Assembly: GCF_000763575.1 (NCBI RefSeq)
Contig: NZ_CP009170.1
Location: forward strand, 1,491,501-1,555,500
Length of the DNA: 64,000 nt
Source of the DNA: Thermoanaerobacter kivui
GTDB lineage: Bacteria; Bacillota; Thermoanaerobacteria; Thermoanaerobacterales; Thermoanaerobacteraceae
Direction: 5' to 3'
Shown here: positions 15,999 through 25,955 of the stretch, in pieces
Position numbering within the stretch: the stretch's first letter is position 1
How the letters are laid out: each line of letters starts with the position of its first letter
Position numbers and translations under genes: made by a program
Notes under the pieces: model-generated
Database searches by the model: none
Seen by the model: the letters and a program-made list of their open reading frames with translations, nothing else
What the model was told of the DNA's origin: nothing

Positions 15999-16609
15999 GT
16001 TCCATTTTTTAGCATATATATGGCCGCTTTAGTCCTATCTTTTACATCCAATTTTTTGAAAATATTGTAAACGTGATTTTTTACTGTTTTTTCGCTCAAA
16101 AATAATTTTTGGGCAATTTCTTTATTGCTATAGCCTTTTGAAATGAGCGTAAGAATTTCTATCTCTCTTGCCGTTAGTTCTTTCTTCAAATTTTCGTGGT
16201 CTACATTATCTATTTCTTCCATTAAAGAAGGATGAATGTAAACTCCTCCATTGTAGATGATTCTTATTGCTTTTATGAGGTCGTCATATTCAGCATCTTT
16301 CAATATGTACCCTTCTACTCCCAGTTTAAGCGCTTCCACCAAATATTCCCTATCGTTATATATCGTCAAAAACAAAATCTTTGTTTGATGTTTTTCTTCT
16401 TTCAGCATTTTAGCTGCCTTTATACCATTGATTATTGGCATATTTACATCCATAAGAACCAAATCTGGTTTCAACTCTTTTGTAAGCTTATACGCCTCTT
16501 CCCCATTAGAAGCTTGCGAGATGACCTTTATGTCTTTTTCCATTTCAATAAGCTGAACTAACCCTTTTCGTATTAAGGCATGGTCATCAGCCACCAATAA
16601 CTTGATCAT
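15983..16609 (-). CDS. degU: NarL/LuxR-family response regulator, DegU-like
   Basis: About 208 residues. The receiver domain has ADDH at the start, phospho-acceptor Asp in LVLMDVNMP and Lys in YILKDAE. The C-terminal LuxR-type HTH reads LTAREIEILTLISKGYSNKE. The start is ATG 16609 after AGGGGTG; it overlaps degS by 23 bases, so the pair is translationally coupled. In Bacillus, DegU controls exoenzymes, competence and motility; targets here are unknown. The final codons lie in a duplicated palindrome that bounds the mini-element. Confidence 0.88.
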   Translation of the reverse strand: MIKLLVADDHALIRKGLVQLIEMEKDIKVISQASNGEEAYKLTKELKPDLVLMDVNMPIINGIKAAKMLKEEKHQTKILFLTIYNDREYLVEALKLGVEGYILKDAEYDDLIKAIRIIYNGGVYIHPSLMEEIDNVDHENLKKELTAREIEILTLISKGYSNKEIAQKLFLSEKTVKNHVYNIFKKLDVKDRTKAAIYMLKNGTILQN

Positions 16610-17753
16610 CTTCAACACCCCTTATAGGTATAGAAATGTAAATTTGAGTTCCTTTATTTTTAAAGCTGCTTATCTCAAATTTACCGTTTAAAATCTCTAC
16701 TCTTTCCTTCATCCCCATCAATCCATATCCCTGTTCCACATTTTCCTTATCAAATCCAATGCCATCATCTTTAATGATTATACTTATAAAGCGCATTCCA
16801 AACTCAAATTTTATAGAAGCATGCTCAGCCTTGGAGTGCTTTTTAATATTTGTCAAAGCTTCCTGAACTACTCTAAAACAAGTTATTTCTATTTCAGGAC
16901 TGAGCCTCTTGTAATCCGACAAAACAGTAAAATCTACAAAAATTCCTGTTTCTTCTGAAAAGTTTTTTATGTACCGTGAAAGTGCAGGAATAAGCCCTAA
17001 ATCATCAAGAGCAGAAGGTCTTAAATCATAAATTATTTTTCTGACTTCTTTTAAAGACTGCTGAACAATGTCTTTTAAATTTTTAAGCTCAATTTTTGCC
17101 TGTTCAATATCTTTAGCTATCAATTTCTCGCAAAGCTCAGATTTTAATAACACATTTGCCATCGCTTGAGCGGGACCATCGTGAATTTCTCTTGCGATCC
17201 TTTTGCGTTCTTCTTCTTGCGCTTCAATAATTTTTATGCTCAAGGTTTGTTTATCTTTAAGTTGTTCAAGTTGAGTATTCATCTCTTTTAAATCGCTGTT
17301 CAAGTATGTGAGAGCTATGCTAATTTGTGATGCAAGTTTTTCCGCTTTCTCAACAATAGTCTTATTGTCAACAAGCTTTCTTTCCAGTTCGTTTCTCTTT
17401 TCTATTAACTCTTTTTCTTCTCGCCTTTTCAAGGCTAACTCTATTTGAGCTTCTTTTGCTTCCTCATAGGCCTCTTTTATCGCCTGTTCAGAGAGGTGCC
17501 CAAATTGTTTGCTTACAAAAGCCAGTTTTAATCTGCTCTTTTTTTCTTTTCTTTCGCACAGCTCCACTTCTTTTATGACATTTATCACTTGAATTTTTAA
17601 TTCCTCCAGTTGTGCCTCCAACTTCCTTACTTCTTCTTTTGCCTTTTCCAAAATATCGAAAATTTGCTCTTTGCTACTTTCTATTACTTCAATAGTTTTT
17701 TCGACTATGTTATCCAGCCTTTTTTTGTAAGTAAATTCTGCGTTGGTATTCAT
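16587..17753 (-). CDS. degS: sensor histidine kinase, DegS-like
   Basis: 388 residues, no membrane segment, hence a cytosolic sensor like Bacillus DegS. Residues 1-180 are a long coiled coil with the DegS sensory-domain character. The HisKA_3 phosphorylation site is AREIHDGPAQAMANVLL with the phospho-His, followed by DLRPSALDDLGL and the HATPase motifs DDGIGFD and GYGLMGMKERV. The start is ATG 17753 about eight bases after AGGTG; GTG 17756 is possible. Operon with degU. Confidence 0.9.
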   Translation of the reverse strand: MNTNAEFTYKKRLDNIVEKTIEVIESSKEQIFDILEKAKEEVRKLEAQLEELKIQVINVIKEVELCERKEKKSRLKLAFVSKQFGHLSEQAIKEAYEEAKEAQIELALKRREEKELIEKRNELERKLVDNKTIVEKAEKLASQISIALTYLNSDLKEMNTQLEQLKDKQTLSIKIIEAQEEERKRIAREIHDGPAQAMANVLLKSELCEKLIAKDIEQAKIELKNLKDIVQQSLKEVRKIIYDLRPSALDDLGLIPALSRYIKNFSEETGIFVDFTVLSDYKRLSPEIEITCFRVVQEALTNIKKHSKAEHASIKFEFGMRFISIIIKDDGIGFDKENVEQGYGLMGMKERVEILNGKFEISSFKNKGTQIYISIPIRGVEDDQVIGG

Positions 17754-17852
17754 CACAATTCACCTCTTTGAGCACCATCTCTTTAATAATTCGATAAAAA
17801 ATGAAAAATTCCTGCATTTTAAAGAAAAAATTGCTATTCTAAAGAAAAAAAG

Positions 17853-17875
17853 AAAAAAATACCCTTACGGGTACT
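17853..17875 (-). terminator. terminator of tRNA-Ala
   Basis: On the minus strand TACCC, loop GTAA, GGGTA and TTTTTTT, about 20 bases past the tRNA 3' end. Confidence 0.75.
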
Positions 17876-17893
17876 TTATGCTTTCTAATAAAA

Positions 17894-17969
17894 TGGTGGA
17901 GATGAGGAGATTCGAACTCCTGACCCCCTGCTTGCAAGGCAGGTGCTCTCCCAACTGAGCTACACCCCC
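17894..17969 (-). tRNA. tRNA-Ala (anticodon UGC)
   Basis: 76 bases with CCA encoded. The anticodon loop is CTTGCAA, and the T arm contains GTTCGAATC. The acceptor stem starts GGGGGTG. Cloverleaf folded by eye. Confidence 0.95.
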
Positions 17970-17987
17970 ACTTATCACACGCTTTTT

Positions 17988-18015
17988 ATTATATCACATT
18001 ATGATAAAATTTCAA
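17988..18015 (-). promoter_or_regulatory. sigma-A promoter of tRNA-Ala
   Basis: Minus-strand TTGAAA, 16-base spacer, TATAAT, about 20 bases upstream of the tRNA. Confidence 0.7.
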
Positions 18016-18018
18016 TAG

Positions 18019-18714
18019 TTATTTTTGTATATTTATTTTTGAACCTGATTCTGAAGGCACTGGTACAGTATACTTATCTCCATTTACGTCCACATAACTA
18101 TTTGGCACATCTCCTACTATTATGCTTTCGGCTATAGGCATGTGAAGAGTAACGGTTATTTTATCTGATGCGAGAGGTGCAATTATCCTTATAGTAGTCT
18201 GTATGTCTAAATATATCCTATGTCTCGTCTGATTTATGCCAGCTGGTTCAAATTGTGAACTAAAATCCACATCCACCGCTCCTACTGGCAAAAGCCCTAC
18301 TTTTATCTTAGGTCCTGCATTAGCAAACAAATCTGTAGAAAAAACTGAACCTAAAGGAATTTTGGCGTACAAAGGGCCCAAATTATTGAGATTTTCTTTT
18401 ACTTCTTTAGTAACCTTTGAAGCTAAAAGGTTCATCTCTATGGTATTCGCCTGTAGCATAGATATTTTTCCATTATTGTCTGTTCTTACATAAATTAAGT
18501 CCTTGTATTCTATTCCTTTTAGCACTTTCTCATTTATGGCATTATTTATGGTATTTACTGCTGTTTCTCTGGCTAAAGTATCACTCACCGCTATAATTGC
18601 CGGTTTTAACCTATATTCTGTAAAATAGTAGAAAATTAATAATACAATAGCTGCATAAAGTAAATATATGTAAAACGAATTAGTCCGCCTTGAGCCCCAC
18701 TTTTTCCTTCTCAA
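18019..18714 (-). CDS. yunB: sporulation protein YunB
   Basis: About 231 residues with one N-terminal membrane helix (FYIYLLYAAIVLLIFYYFTE) after a basic stretch, then an extracytoplasmic domain. The features AVNTINNAINEKV, GKISMLQANTIEMN and PLGSVF are characteristic of YunB, a SigE-dependent protein needed for full sporulation in Bacillus. The start is TTG 18714, six bases after GGGGAGGTG; the frame's more upstream GTG is part of that RBS. It precedes tRNA-Ala and is a separate unit. Confidence 0.88.
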   Translation of the reverse strand: MRRKKWGSRRTNSFYIYLLYAAIVLLIFYYFTEYRLKPAIIAVSDTLARETAVNTINNAINEKVLKGIEYKDLIYVRTDNNGKISMLQANTIEMNLLASKVTKEVKENLNNLGPLYAKIPLGSVFSTDLFANAGPKIKVGLLPVGAVDVDFSSQFEPAGINQTRHRIYLDIQTTIRIIAPLASDKITVTLHMPIAESIIVGDVPNSYVDVNGDKYTVPVPSESGSKINIQK

Positions 18715-18758
18715 TAAAAACACCTCCCCTACATTTTATGTTAGAGGAAGTGTTTTGG

Positions 18759-19193
18759 TTACTCATTTTTTATCATTTTATAAAAGTCATGTTCTGTCAT
18801 CACAGAAATCCCATGTTTCCTCAACACTCTTGTGGTTATCCCATCTCCTTCAATCAAATTTCCAGAAAAAGTTCCATCATAAATTTTGCCACAACCACAA
18901 GAAGGACTTTTGGCTTTAAAAATAGCTTGTGTTATACCGTACATTTTAGCTATTTTTAAGGTTTCGTAGGCTCCTCTGTAAAAATTCTCTGTTACTTCCT
19001 TGCCTTCAATGTCAAATACTTTGTCCCCTCTTATTTCGGAAGGCAATCGAGGAGTTGGAAGCCCCCCTAACTGCTCTGGACATACCAAGATAGCCTTGCC
19101 TTCTCCCACCAATTTTTTTATCTCTTCTTTTAAGTTGTTTCCTCCATCGTATTTGCAATTTATGCCTGCAAGACACGCACTGACAAGGTACAT
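18759..19193 (-). CDS. DUF523 family protein
   Basis: About 144 residues. It shows the family landmarks YLVSACLAGINCKYDG at the N-terminus, LVCPEQLGGLPTPR and AIFKAKSPSCGCGKIYDGTF, with several conserved Cys that may bind a metal or cluster. Function is unknown; related domains occur with YbgA/DUF1722. The start is ATG 19193 after AGGGG. It begins only 10 bases after the mutS2 stop, so it is probably the last gene of that operon. Confidence 0.88.
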   Translation of the reverse strand: MYLVSACLAGINCKYDGGNNLKEEIKKLVGEGKAILVCPEQLGGLPTPRLPSEIRGDKVFDIEGKEVTENFYRGAYETLKIAKMYGITQAIFKAKSPSCGCGKIYDGTFSGNLIEGDGITTRVLRKHGISVMTEHDFYKMIKNE

Positions 19194-19202
19194 AATCATC
19201 CC

Positions 19203-21575
19203 CTACTTTTCACTCAATTCCACTATTGTAACTCCGTCGCCACCTTCACCGTATTTGCCTAATCTAAAAGACTTGACATATTTGTTTCCCCGCAAAAATT
19301 GAAATATTCCAGCCCTTAATGTCCCTGTACCTCTTCCATGAATTATTGTAACTTGCTTGAGTCCCGCTAAATAAGCATCATCTATGTATTTCTCAACTTC
19401 TATTAAGGCATCATCTAAATTTTTCCCTCTCAAATCTATTGAAGTACTTACAGTCTGAGACTTTTCGTTTATAAACCTGCTGTAACCTTTTTTAGCTTCC
19501 TCTTCTTGCGAGTCCTCCACAATTCTCAAATTGCTTATATGAACATTCATCTTCAAAATTCCTGCTTGCACTTCTACATTTCCGGATTTATCGGGAGGAG
19601 ACAATACTATCCCATTCTGGTCAAGAGGTACTATATACACAGTTTGCCCTTCCTTTACTCTGTCAGGAATCTTACTGTAAGTAATCTCTTTGGGGGTGGA
19701 AATCTCACGCTCTAATTCCTCCATATTTTTCTTTATTTTTTCTCTCACAGTTTGTATAATTCTGTCTTTGCTTTCCGCTTTTTCTGCTTCTTTTATTTTA
19801 TCAATTATTTCATCAGCAGTAGCTTTGGCATCTTGTATTATTTTTCGTGCTTTTTCTTTTGCATTGTTTATTATTTTATCTTTCTCTGCTTGTAATTTTT
19901 TCTTCTCCTTTTCCAACTCTTCTTTTAAAGCCTCTATATCTCTTTTTAAAACTGCTATTTCGTGGTTTGCTCTCTCTAACTCTTTTCTTTTGGTCTCAAG
20001 GTCTGTTATTATATCCTCAAATTTTAAAGCTTCTCCTGATATATATCTTCTGGCATTCTCTATAATTTCTTCTGTAAGCCCTAGCCTTTTAGATATTTCA
20101 AAGGCGTTACTTTTACCCGGAAGCCCTATCAAAAGCCTGTAGGTGGGTTTTAACGTTTCAACGTCAAATTCAACACTGGCGTTTTCCACTCCTTCAGTCT
20201 TTAATGCGTACTGCTTTAGCTCGCTGTAATGGGTAGTAGCTATGGTCTTTGCGCCAATTTTATGCAGCGTATCAAGAATGCTCATAGCTAAAGCCGCACC
20301 TTCGACAGGGTCAGTCCCTGCCCCCAACTCATCCATCAGCACGAGACAATTTTTGTTAACTTTTTTGAGAATACTTACAATGTTTGTCATGTGAGAAGAA
20401 AAAGTGCTTAAGCTTTGCTCAATACTTTGCTCATCCCCTATATCTACAAAAACCTCCTCAAAGACAGATACCTGCGATTTTTCTTCTGCAGGAATATTAA
20501 GCCCTGCCATAGTCATGAGAGTCAAAAGCCCCACTGTTTTTAAAGTGACAGTTTTGCCGCCAGTGTTTGGTCCAGTTATAACAAGTGTATTAAACTGGTC
20601 CCCAATGTGTATGTCTATTGGCACTACTGTATCCGGACTTATGAGAGGATGCCTTGCTTTTTTTAAATTTATATATCCCATTGTGTTTATTTCTGGCCTT
20701 GTGGCATTTAACTTCAAAGAATACTTGGCTTTCGCAAAAATAAAATCTAACTCAGCAAGTACTTCTATGTCATTATACAAAGTTTTAGCATTTTCCTTAA
20801 CATCTTGTGATAATTCTTGAAGTATCCGCTGTATTTCTTGTTGTTCTTTTATCTCCAACTGCCTCAGCTCGTTGTTTAAATCGACTACTTGCATAGGTTC
20901 AATAAAAAGAGTAGCTCCACTGGAAGATTGGTCATGGACAATTCCTTTAAAAACACCCCGGTATTCATGTTTTACCGGTACAACGTATCTACCCTGTCTT
21001 ATCGTTATTATAGGCTCTTGAAGCTCTTTTTGTCGGCTGGATATTATTGAATTTAAAGTAGCTTTTATTTTTTCGTTTATGTTCAATTTTTGCCTTCTTA
21101 GACTTTTAAGCAAAGGCGATGCATCATCTGCAATTTCCTCCTCTGAAATAATAATACTGTCAATTTTCTTTTCTAATTCTTTAACAGGTATCAATTTTCT
21201 GTTGTAGTCTTTCAATCTTAAAAATCTCTCACTATCATCAAGATTTTTAAAATATCCTTTTATACGACTTACTAAACTTAAGACTCTCTTTATCTTTAAA
21301 AGCTCTTTGTTGTAAAGTATAGAATCAAGCTCAGCTTTTTTCATAAAGTCCGTCACATCATCAAATTCAAAAGAAATGCCACCATAAGAAGACATAAAAG
21401 ATACGGCTTCATTTAAAATATCAAGGTCTTTATTTATATCTTCCGCATCTTTTTTTATTTGGATATTTATCGCTTTTTGTTTACCTAACTCTGAATCGCA
21501 ATAATCTTTAATGAGATTGACTATTTTGTCAAATTCAAGACTTTTTGCAGTTTTATTGTTAATCGCCCTCACCAT
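19203..21575 (-). CDS. mutS2: endonuclease MutS2
   Basis: 790 residues: a MutS-like core without the mismatch-recognition domain, Walker A GPNTGGKTV, Walker B LVLMDELGAGTDP, a coiled-coil middle (residues about 520-640) and a C-terminal Smr nuclease domain with DLRGKNLDDA and HGRGTG. It suppresses recombination and, in Bacillus, acts on stalled or collided ribosomes. The start is ATG 21575 behind GAGGAG; it overlaps the stop TGA of the upstream U32 gene by one base (TGATG), so the two are coupled. Confidence 0.94.
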   Translation of the reverse strand: MVRAINNKTAKSLEFDKIVNLIKDYCDSELGKQKAINIQIKKDAEDINKDLDILNEAVSFMSSYGGISFEFDDVTDFMKKAELDSILYNKELLKIKRVLSLVSRIKGYFKNLDDSERFLRLKDYNRKLIPVKELEKKIDSIIISEEEIADDASPLLKSLRRQKLNINEKIKATLNSIISSRQKELQEPIITIRQGRYVVPVKHEYRGVFKGIVHDQSSSGATLFIEPMQVVDLNNELRQLEIKEQQEIQRILQELSQDVKENAKTLYNDIEVLAELDFIFAKAKYSLKLNATRPEINTMGYINLKKARHPLISPDTVVPIDIHIGDQFNTLVITGPNTGGKTVTLKTVGLLTLMTMAGLNIPAEEKSQVSVFEEVFVDIGDEQSIEQSLSTFSSHMTNIVSILKKVNKNCLVLMDELGAGTDPVEGAALAMSILDTLHKIGAKTIATTHYSELKQYALKTEGVENASVEFDVETLKPTYRLLIGLPGKSNAFEISKRLGLTEEIIENARRYISGEALKFEDIITDLETKRKELERANHEIAVLKRDIEALKEELEKEKKKLQAEKDKIINNAKEKARKIIQDAKATADEIIDKIKEAEKAESKDRIIQTVREKIKKNMEELEREISTPKEITYSKIPDRVKEGQTVYIVPLDQNGIVLSPPDKSGNVEVQAGILKMNVHISNLRIVEDSQEEEAKKGYSRFINEKSQTVSTSIDLRGKNLDDALIEVEKYIDDAYLAGLKQVTIIHGRGTGTLRAGIFQFLRGNKYVKSFRLGKYGEGGDGVTIVELSEK

Positions 21576-23935
21576 CACAAAACTCCTCTGTAAAAATGTC
21601 CTTTAGTATATTTCCCATGTGGAATTTGAATATTCTCGCCTTCTAACGCTTTTATGTGTAATTTTAAAACCTCTTTTATCTCTTCATCTTCTTCTATTGT
21701 ATCATTAATTCTCAAAAATGAAAGGCCTGCCTCTTTAAGCTGATTTAAATATTGAACCATGAAGAGCACATCTGAATTGAGTATTTGTATTCTGCAAAAA
21801 CCGTCATTTTTAAGAGGCATAAGCCTCCCTTTTCTATCTTTGAGAAAATAGTAACCTTCCTCACACCTTTTTTTATCGCACCCTATTGTATTTCTTATAG
21901 GGCAGTATTCCATTGTCATGAGAGGAAGCCTTCCATATACCACAGCTTCAAATTTAACATCACTTCTTTTTATAATGTCTTTCATCTGTTCCAATGTAAG
22001 CTCATAAGACAAAGTCACAGCATAAGGTTTAAAATATTCCACACTTAGACTGTTAAAGATATTCATTGGATAGTCAATAAACAGTTCAAAATCGTAGTCT
22101 TTTGCAATGTGGTAAAGTCCTAGATTAGAAATTAAAACCTTCTTTACATTCAAATATTTAAGAAGGTCCAATTGCATTTTAACATCATTTATTTCCTCTC
22201 TCAGTATAGAAGGAAAAGCAGGTATAACAGTTGTATCGAAATTCTGCGCCCATTCCAAAGCCTTTTTAAAAAGGCTTATGTCAAATTTGTAATTGAAATA
22301 CACGTATTTTATACCTAAATCGCATGCTATTTTTAAATGGTTTATTTTGTCAGTATAAAAAGTCAAAGTCACATCCTTTGTATTTTTGCTTTTGAATTCC
22401 GGCAACTCAAAAGGAGTCCTTTTAGTTTCTCTTTTACAAGACTCAATCTTTAACTTTTCTAACGTTTCAATCGCTTTTCTTCGCGTTTCTTTTATATTTT
22501 TAACTGACATGTAAAGGCCGTCCTCTACTTCTACATGTATTTTATCAACATAAAAAGGTGTATCATTTATTTGGCTGAGTTTATCAATCAAAAATTTTCT
22601 GTCAATAGAAGTTTTTAGAGCCGGTTGTGCTCTCTCTTCACTGCAAGTTTCTACTTGATGCATCCCTTCTTTAACTTTTAAATACAAAGGTTGCGATTTT
22701 TTTAATACAGCGTAAACTTCTATAGGAAGTTTTTTAGGTGCTAAGTTTTTTAACTCATTATTCAGCAGTACATCATAAGTTTTATTTAATATATCTCCTT
22801 TTTGAACAAAAAATTTTAAAGGTATTTCGATTATATCACCAGCGTAAGCCCTATCTACAGTTTTGCCATTCTTTATTATTACATCTACTTTTTGGCCGTT
22901 TTCTCCTTTTATATCAGAAATGCCGTCTCCTTTTGCAATATCCCTAATAAGTTGCAATTTTGCATCCTTTGGTTTTGTTTCAATTACCTTTGCTACAGCA
23001 ACACCTGTATTTTTGGGAGTGATATAACTCATTTTTGAAGGCTTGTCTTCAAAAAGATATCCCGTTGAAAAACCTCTGTTGAAAATCCTTGACATCTCTT
23101 CTATTGCCTTATTGTAGTCAAAATGATCTCCTTTATAAAAACTGTCAATGGCATTTCTGTAAGCTCTCACGACTGATGCGACATACTCAGCGTTTTTCAT
23201 CCTGCCCTCTATCTTAAAAGAAGAAACACCAGCTTCAACAAGTTGGGGCAAGTATTCTAGTGTACACAAGTCCACCATGCTCAAAAGATGTAAATCCTTT
23301 TTTAAAACTTTTCCTTCTTTGTTCACAAGAGAATATTTTAAACGGCAAGGTTGGGCACATTTACCCCTGTTGCCACTTCTTCCGCCTATTAAGCTACTCA
23401 TAAAACATTGTCCAGAATAACTGACGCAAAGAGCTCCGTGGACAAATACTTCTATTTCAAGAGGAGAATAATTATAAGCTATATGTTTTATCTCTTTTAA
23501 AGTAAGCTCTCTTGACAAAATTACACGCGAAATGCCTTGCTCAGCTAATTCTTGGACTCCTTCCAAATTGTGAACTGTCATCTGCGTGCTGGCATGAACT
23601 TTTAAATCGGGATAATATTCTTTTAAAAGCTTTAACACTCCTATATCTTGGACAATAACTGCATCAACACCTATTGCATACAAAAAATCCAGATAGTCTA
23701 CAAGCTCTTTAAACTCTTCATTTAATATAAGGGTATTAACCGTAACATATACTTTGACATCCCTTAAGTGGCAAAACTCCACAGCAGCTTTTAAGGATTT
23801 ATTGTCAAAATTTACAGCATATGCCCTTGCTCCAAAGTTTTTGCCACCTAAATATACCGCATCACATCCTTCATTTACTGCACTTACTAACGCTTCAAAG
23901 TTCCCTGCTGGAGCTAATAACTCAACTTTTTTCAT
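21575..23935 (-). CDS. U32 family peptidase / RlhA-like RNA hydroxylation protein
   Basis: 786 residues, the long U32 form. The N-terminal barrel starts VELLAPAGNFEALVSAVNEG; the signature Cys region CVSYSGQCFMS with GNRGKCAQPCR lies near residues 170-200; a second barrel-like half includes CPIRNTIGC with two further Cys near the C-terminus, so an Fe-S cluster is likely. The E. coli relative RlhA hydroxylates C2501 of 23S rRNA; others are annotated as collagenase-like peptidases. The former is the better guess. The start is ATG 23935, close behind AAAGGTG. Operon with zapA and mutS2. Confidence 0.85.
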   Translation of the reverse strand: MKKVELLAPAGNFEALVSAVNEGCDAVYLGGKNFGARAYAVNFDNKSLKAAVEFCHLRDVKVYVTVNTLILNEEFKELVDYLDFLYAIGVDAVIVQDIGVLKLLKEYYPDLKVHASTQMTVHNLEGVQELAEQGISRVILSRELTLKEIKHIAYNYSPLEIEVFVHGALCVSYSGQCFMSSLIGGRSGNRGKCAQPCRLKYSLVNKEGKVLKKDLHLLSMVDLCTLEYLPQLVEAGVSSFKIEGRMKNAEYVASVVRAYRNAIDSFYKGDHFDYNKAIEEMSRIFNRGFSTGYLFEDKPSKMSYITPKNTGVAVAKVIETKPKDAKLQLIRDIAKGDGISDIKGENGQKVDVIIKNGKTVDRAYAGDIIEIPLKFFVQKGDILNKTYDVLLNNELKNLAPKKLPIEVYAVLKKSQPLYLKVKEGMHQVETCSEERAQPALKTSIDRKFLIDKLSQINDTPFYVDKIHVEVEDGLYMSVKNIKETRRKAIETLEKLKIESCKRETKRTPFELPEFKSKNTKDVTLTFYTDKINHLKIACDLGIKYVYFNYKFDISLFKKALEWAQNFDTTVIPAFPSILREEINDVKMQLDLLKYLNVKKVLISNLGLYHIAKDYDFELFIDYPMNIFNSLSVEYFKPYAVTLSYELTLEQMKDIIKRSDVKFEAVVYGRLPLMTMEYCPIRNTIGCDKKRCEEGYYFLKDRKGRLMPLKNDGFCRIQILNSDVLFMVQYLNQLKEAGLSFLRINDTIEEDEEIKEVLKLHIKALEGENIQIPHGKYTKGHFYRGVL

Positions 23936-23946
23936 CAAATCACCTT

Positions 23947-24321
23947 TTATTCCTCTTTATCAAATGTTTCTATAAATTGGCGAAACTCCTCTTGAGTATT
24001 TAAAAGTTCTTCTTTGGTTTTTGAAAGTTCATCTTCTAACTGCATTATGTATTGATTTTTTTCATTAATCTCCGCCTTTAATGATAACATTTCTTTTTTG
24101 ATAGCATTATTCTCCTCTTTTGCTATAAAAAGTTCATCTGCAATATTTAAAGCAGCCAATATCAGCAAATGCTGCTGTGACAACTTTTTATAGCTTTCAG
24201 ATAACTCTTTAATTACATTATCTACATAATTAGCAAGCTTTATGACATGCTCTTCAGGATAATCAGATTTCAATATGTATTCATTTCCATTTATAGTTAC
24301 AGTAACTTTATTGAGTTCCAC
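23947..24321 (-). CDS. zapA: cell division protein ZapA
   Basis: 124 residues. An N-terminal beta-rich ZapA head (VTVTINGNEYILKSDYPEEH) is followed by a long C-terminal coiled coil. It bundles FtsZ filaments at mid-cell. The start is GTG 24321 after AAGGGG. It is first of the operon zapA-U32-mutS2-DUF523, an order common in Firmicutes. Confidence 0.88.
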   Translation of the reverse strand: MELNKVTVTINGNEYILKSDYPEEHVIKLANYVDNVIKELSESYKKLSQQHLLILAALNIADELFIAKEENNAIKKEMLSLKAEINEKNQYIMQLEDELSKTKEELLNTQEEFRQFIETFDKEE

Positions 24322-24399
24322 AAAAACATCCCCTTAACTCATTTGTTATTTTATTTACTTCTACATTTAATCAAAATTTCCTGGTTACCAAAACTGTGC

Positions 24400-24525
24400 A
24401 AAACTGTGCAGTTTGGGCAGCTGGGGTATTTGTAGTCCACCCTTCAGACTTTCCCAGCCCCAGCAGGCGGTTTTTGGGAAAGCCATAGCCCCTGCCCCAA
24501 GAAGCAGGGACTCGCGCCTTTATGG
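24400..24525 (-). ncRNA. candidate omega-RNA (reRNA) at the tnpB 3' end
   Basis: The 125 bases after the tnpB stop are GC-rich with nested stem-forming words (for example CCCTGCTTCTTGGGGCAGGGGC and a GGGTGGAC...ACCCC pair), while surrounding DNA is AT-rich. TnpB nucleases use an RNA transcribed from exactly this location, with the guide lying past the element's end. The call is positional and compositional; no structure was computed. Confidence 0.4.
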
Positions 24526-25955
24526 GTCTCCCCACTTGCCCTGAATTAACAGCTTTTTTAGGGCAGAGAAGTCTCTTGGCACCTTCTCAGGGGAGAGTGG
24601 AGTTACCACCGCTACCTTGAGAACTTGCCAGAAATCATGGGCACTAAAACTTGTTCCATCCAGAGGTTTTAGTACCCTTCCTGGCTCACTCTCAAGGCTT
24701 TGTAGAAATTCTATTGCTTTATTTATCTCTTTTAAGTGTTTTTTCTTCAACTGCTTGTTCCTGACTGTTTTCTTTACATGCTTTTTTAATTCTTCTAATT
24801 CATCTATAGTTAGTGCGTTAAGAAACTTTATATAATTGTCTGGTATCTTTTCTTCTCTGCCTAATCCTCTTCTTGCTATTACATAAGCTGCTGCTATGTC
24901 TTTTGTTATCATATACTGCGGCGCATATTTTAACATGCCTATTATTGAGGTGTAAGAAGGATTGACTTCTATTACTTCTATCCCTTCCTTTTTTGCTAAA
25001 ATTTTTATCTTTTTTAAAAGGGATTTGTAGCTAAAGTTATGTCTTATTCTCCTTGACTTTTTGCCTGAAAAGTCTCCTTTTTCTCCTTTGTTTTTTATGT
25101 CTAATTTTTCAATTACTATTGCTTTTCTTTTTTCTTTTGCTATCTTTACTATCTCATGAGCATACTGCCATCTGAAATACTCTCTTTTATCTGAATTGCC
25201 GCTTGCAAGTTCCGGCATTGGTATACTGCCATAGCTTATTAGATTTCCTTTTTCATCTACTTCTGCCCATGATATGTTGTCCGGATATGCGTTCACATCT
25301 ATTCCTATGATTCCTTTTTCTTTTGTTATTTTTATTTCTGGATATTCTTCTTCAATGGCAAAATAGGCGCATATGCTGCCATTTTTGAGTTTTAGTTCTA
25401 CAGAGTATGGTATGTTTGATTGGGCAATTTCCTGCAGGAGTTCTTTTCTTTTTTTATTCTTTTTGTAGCCTGCTTCTATTTGGCGTATACATATTTTCTT
25501 TCCCCTACATTTATCCTTAAGAAAGTGCCGTTTTTTCTTACTTCTATTCTTGTGTTGAGATTTCCTTTTTTGCTTTTATCCCCTCTTGAATAGAGATTTC
25601 CTTTTCTTTTCTCCTGCCACCTAATTTTTAATTTTTTATATGCTTTACCATTTAAATGATGTTTTTGAAGTTTTCTAAACAGTTTTTTCCCGCCAAAAAT
25701 GACTTTTCTTGGACTTTTACCTAGTTCTTTCGCAGATTCCAGTGTACTCCTTGCTTTCATTATTGCATCATCTACATATCTTGAGTTTAAATTGAATACC
25801 TGGGGTAACTTTCTTTTTAAATCTGCTCTTTTTTCTCCTTCTAAAAGTCTGTTATATGCAAATCTCATGCAGGATGACCATCTTCTCATTAAGTCTAATA
25901 CTATTTGTTTGGCTTGTTGATTTAGAAAAATAAGTTTAGCCTGTATCACTATCAT
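24520..25955 (-). pseudogene. TnpB-type RNA-guided nuclease, frameshifted
   Basis: The N-terminal part is open from ATG 25955 to about 25490 (VLDLMRRWSSCMRFAYNRLL), then a stop appears. A shift of frame near 25490 joins it to IRQIEAGYKKNKKRKELLQ and on through the C-terminal half to 24520. RuvC residues survive: GIDVNAYPD (Asp), IVIEKLD (Glu) and TKDIAAAYVIARRG (Asp). I see no CxxC zinc finger before the last motif, so this is the compact zinc-less TnpB form. The single frameshift makes it inactive as written. Confidence 0.85.

Noticed and set aside
19690-20142. Plus-strand hydrophobic ORF of 150 codons
   Set aside because: Mirror of the mutS2 coiled coil; Lys/Glu-rich helices read as Ser/Phe/Leu on the other strand.
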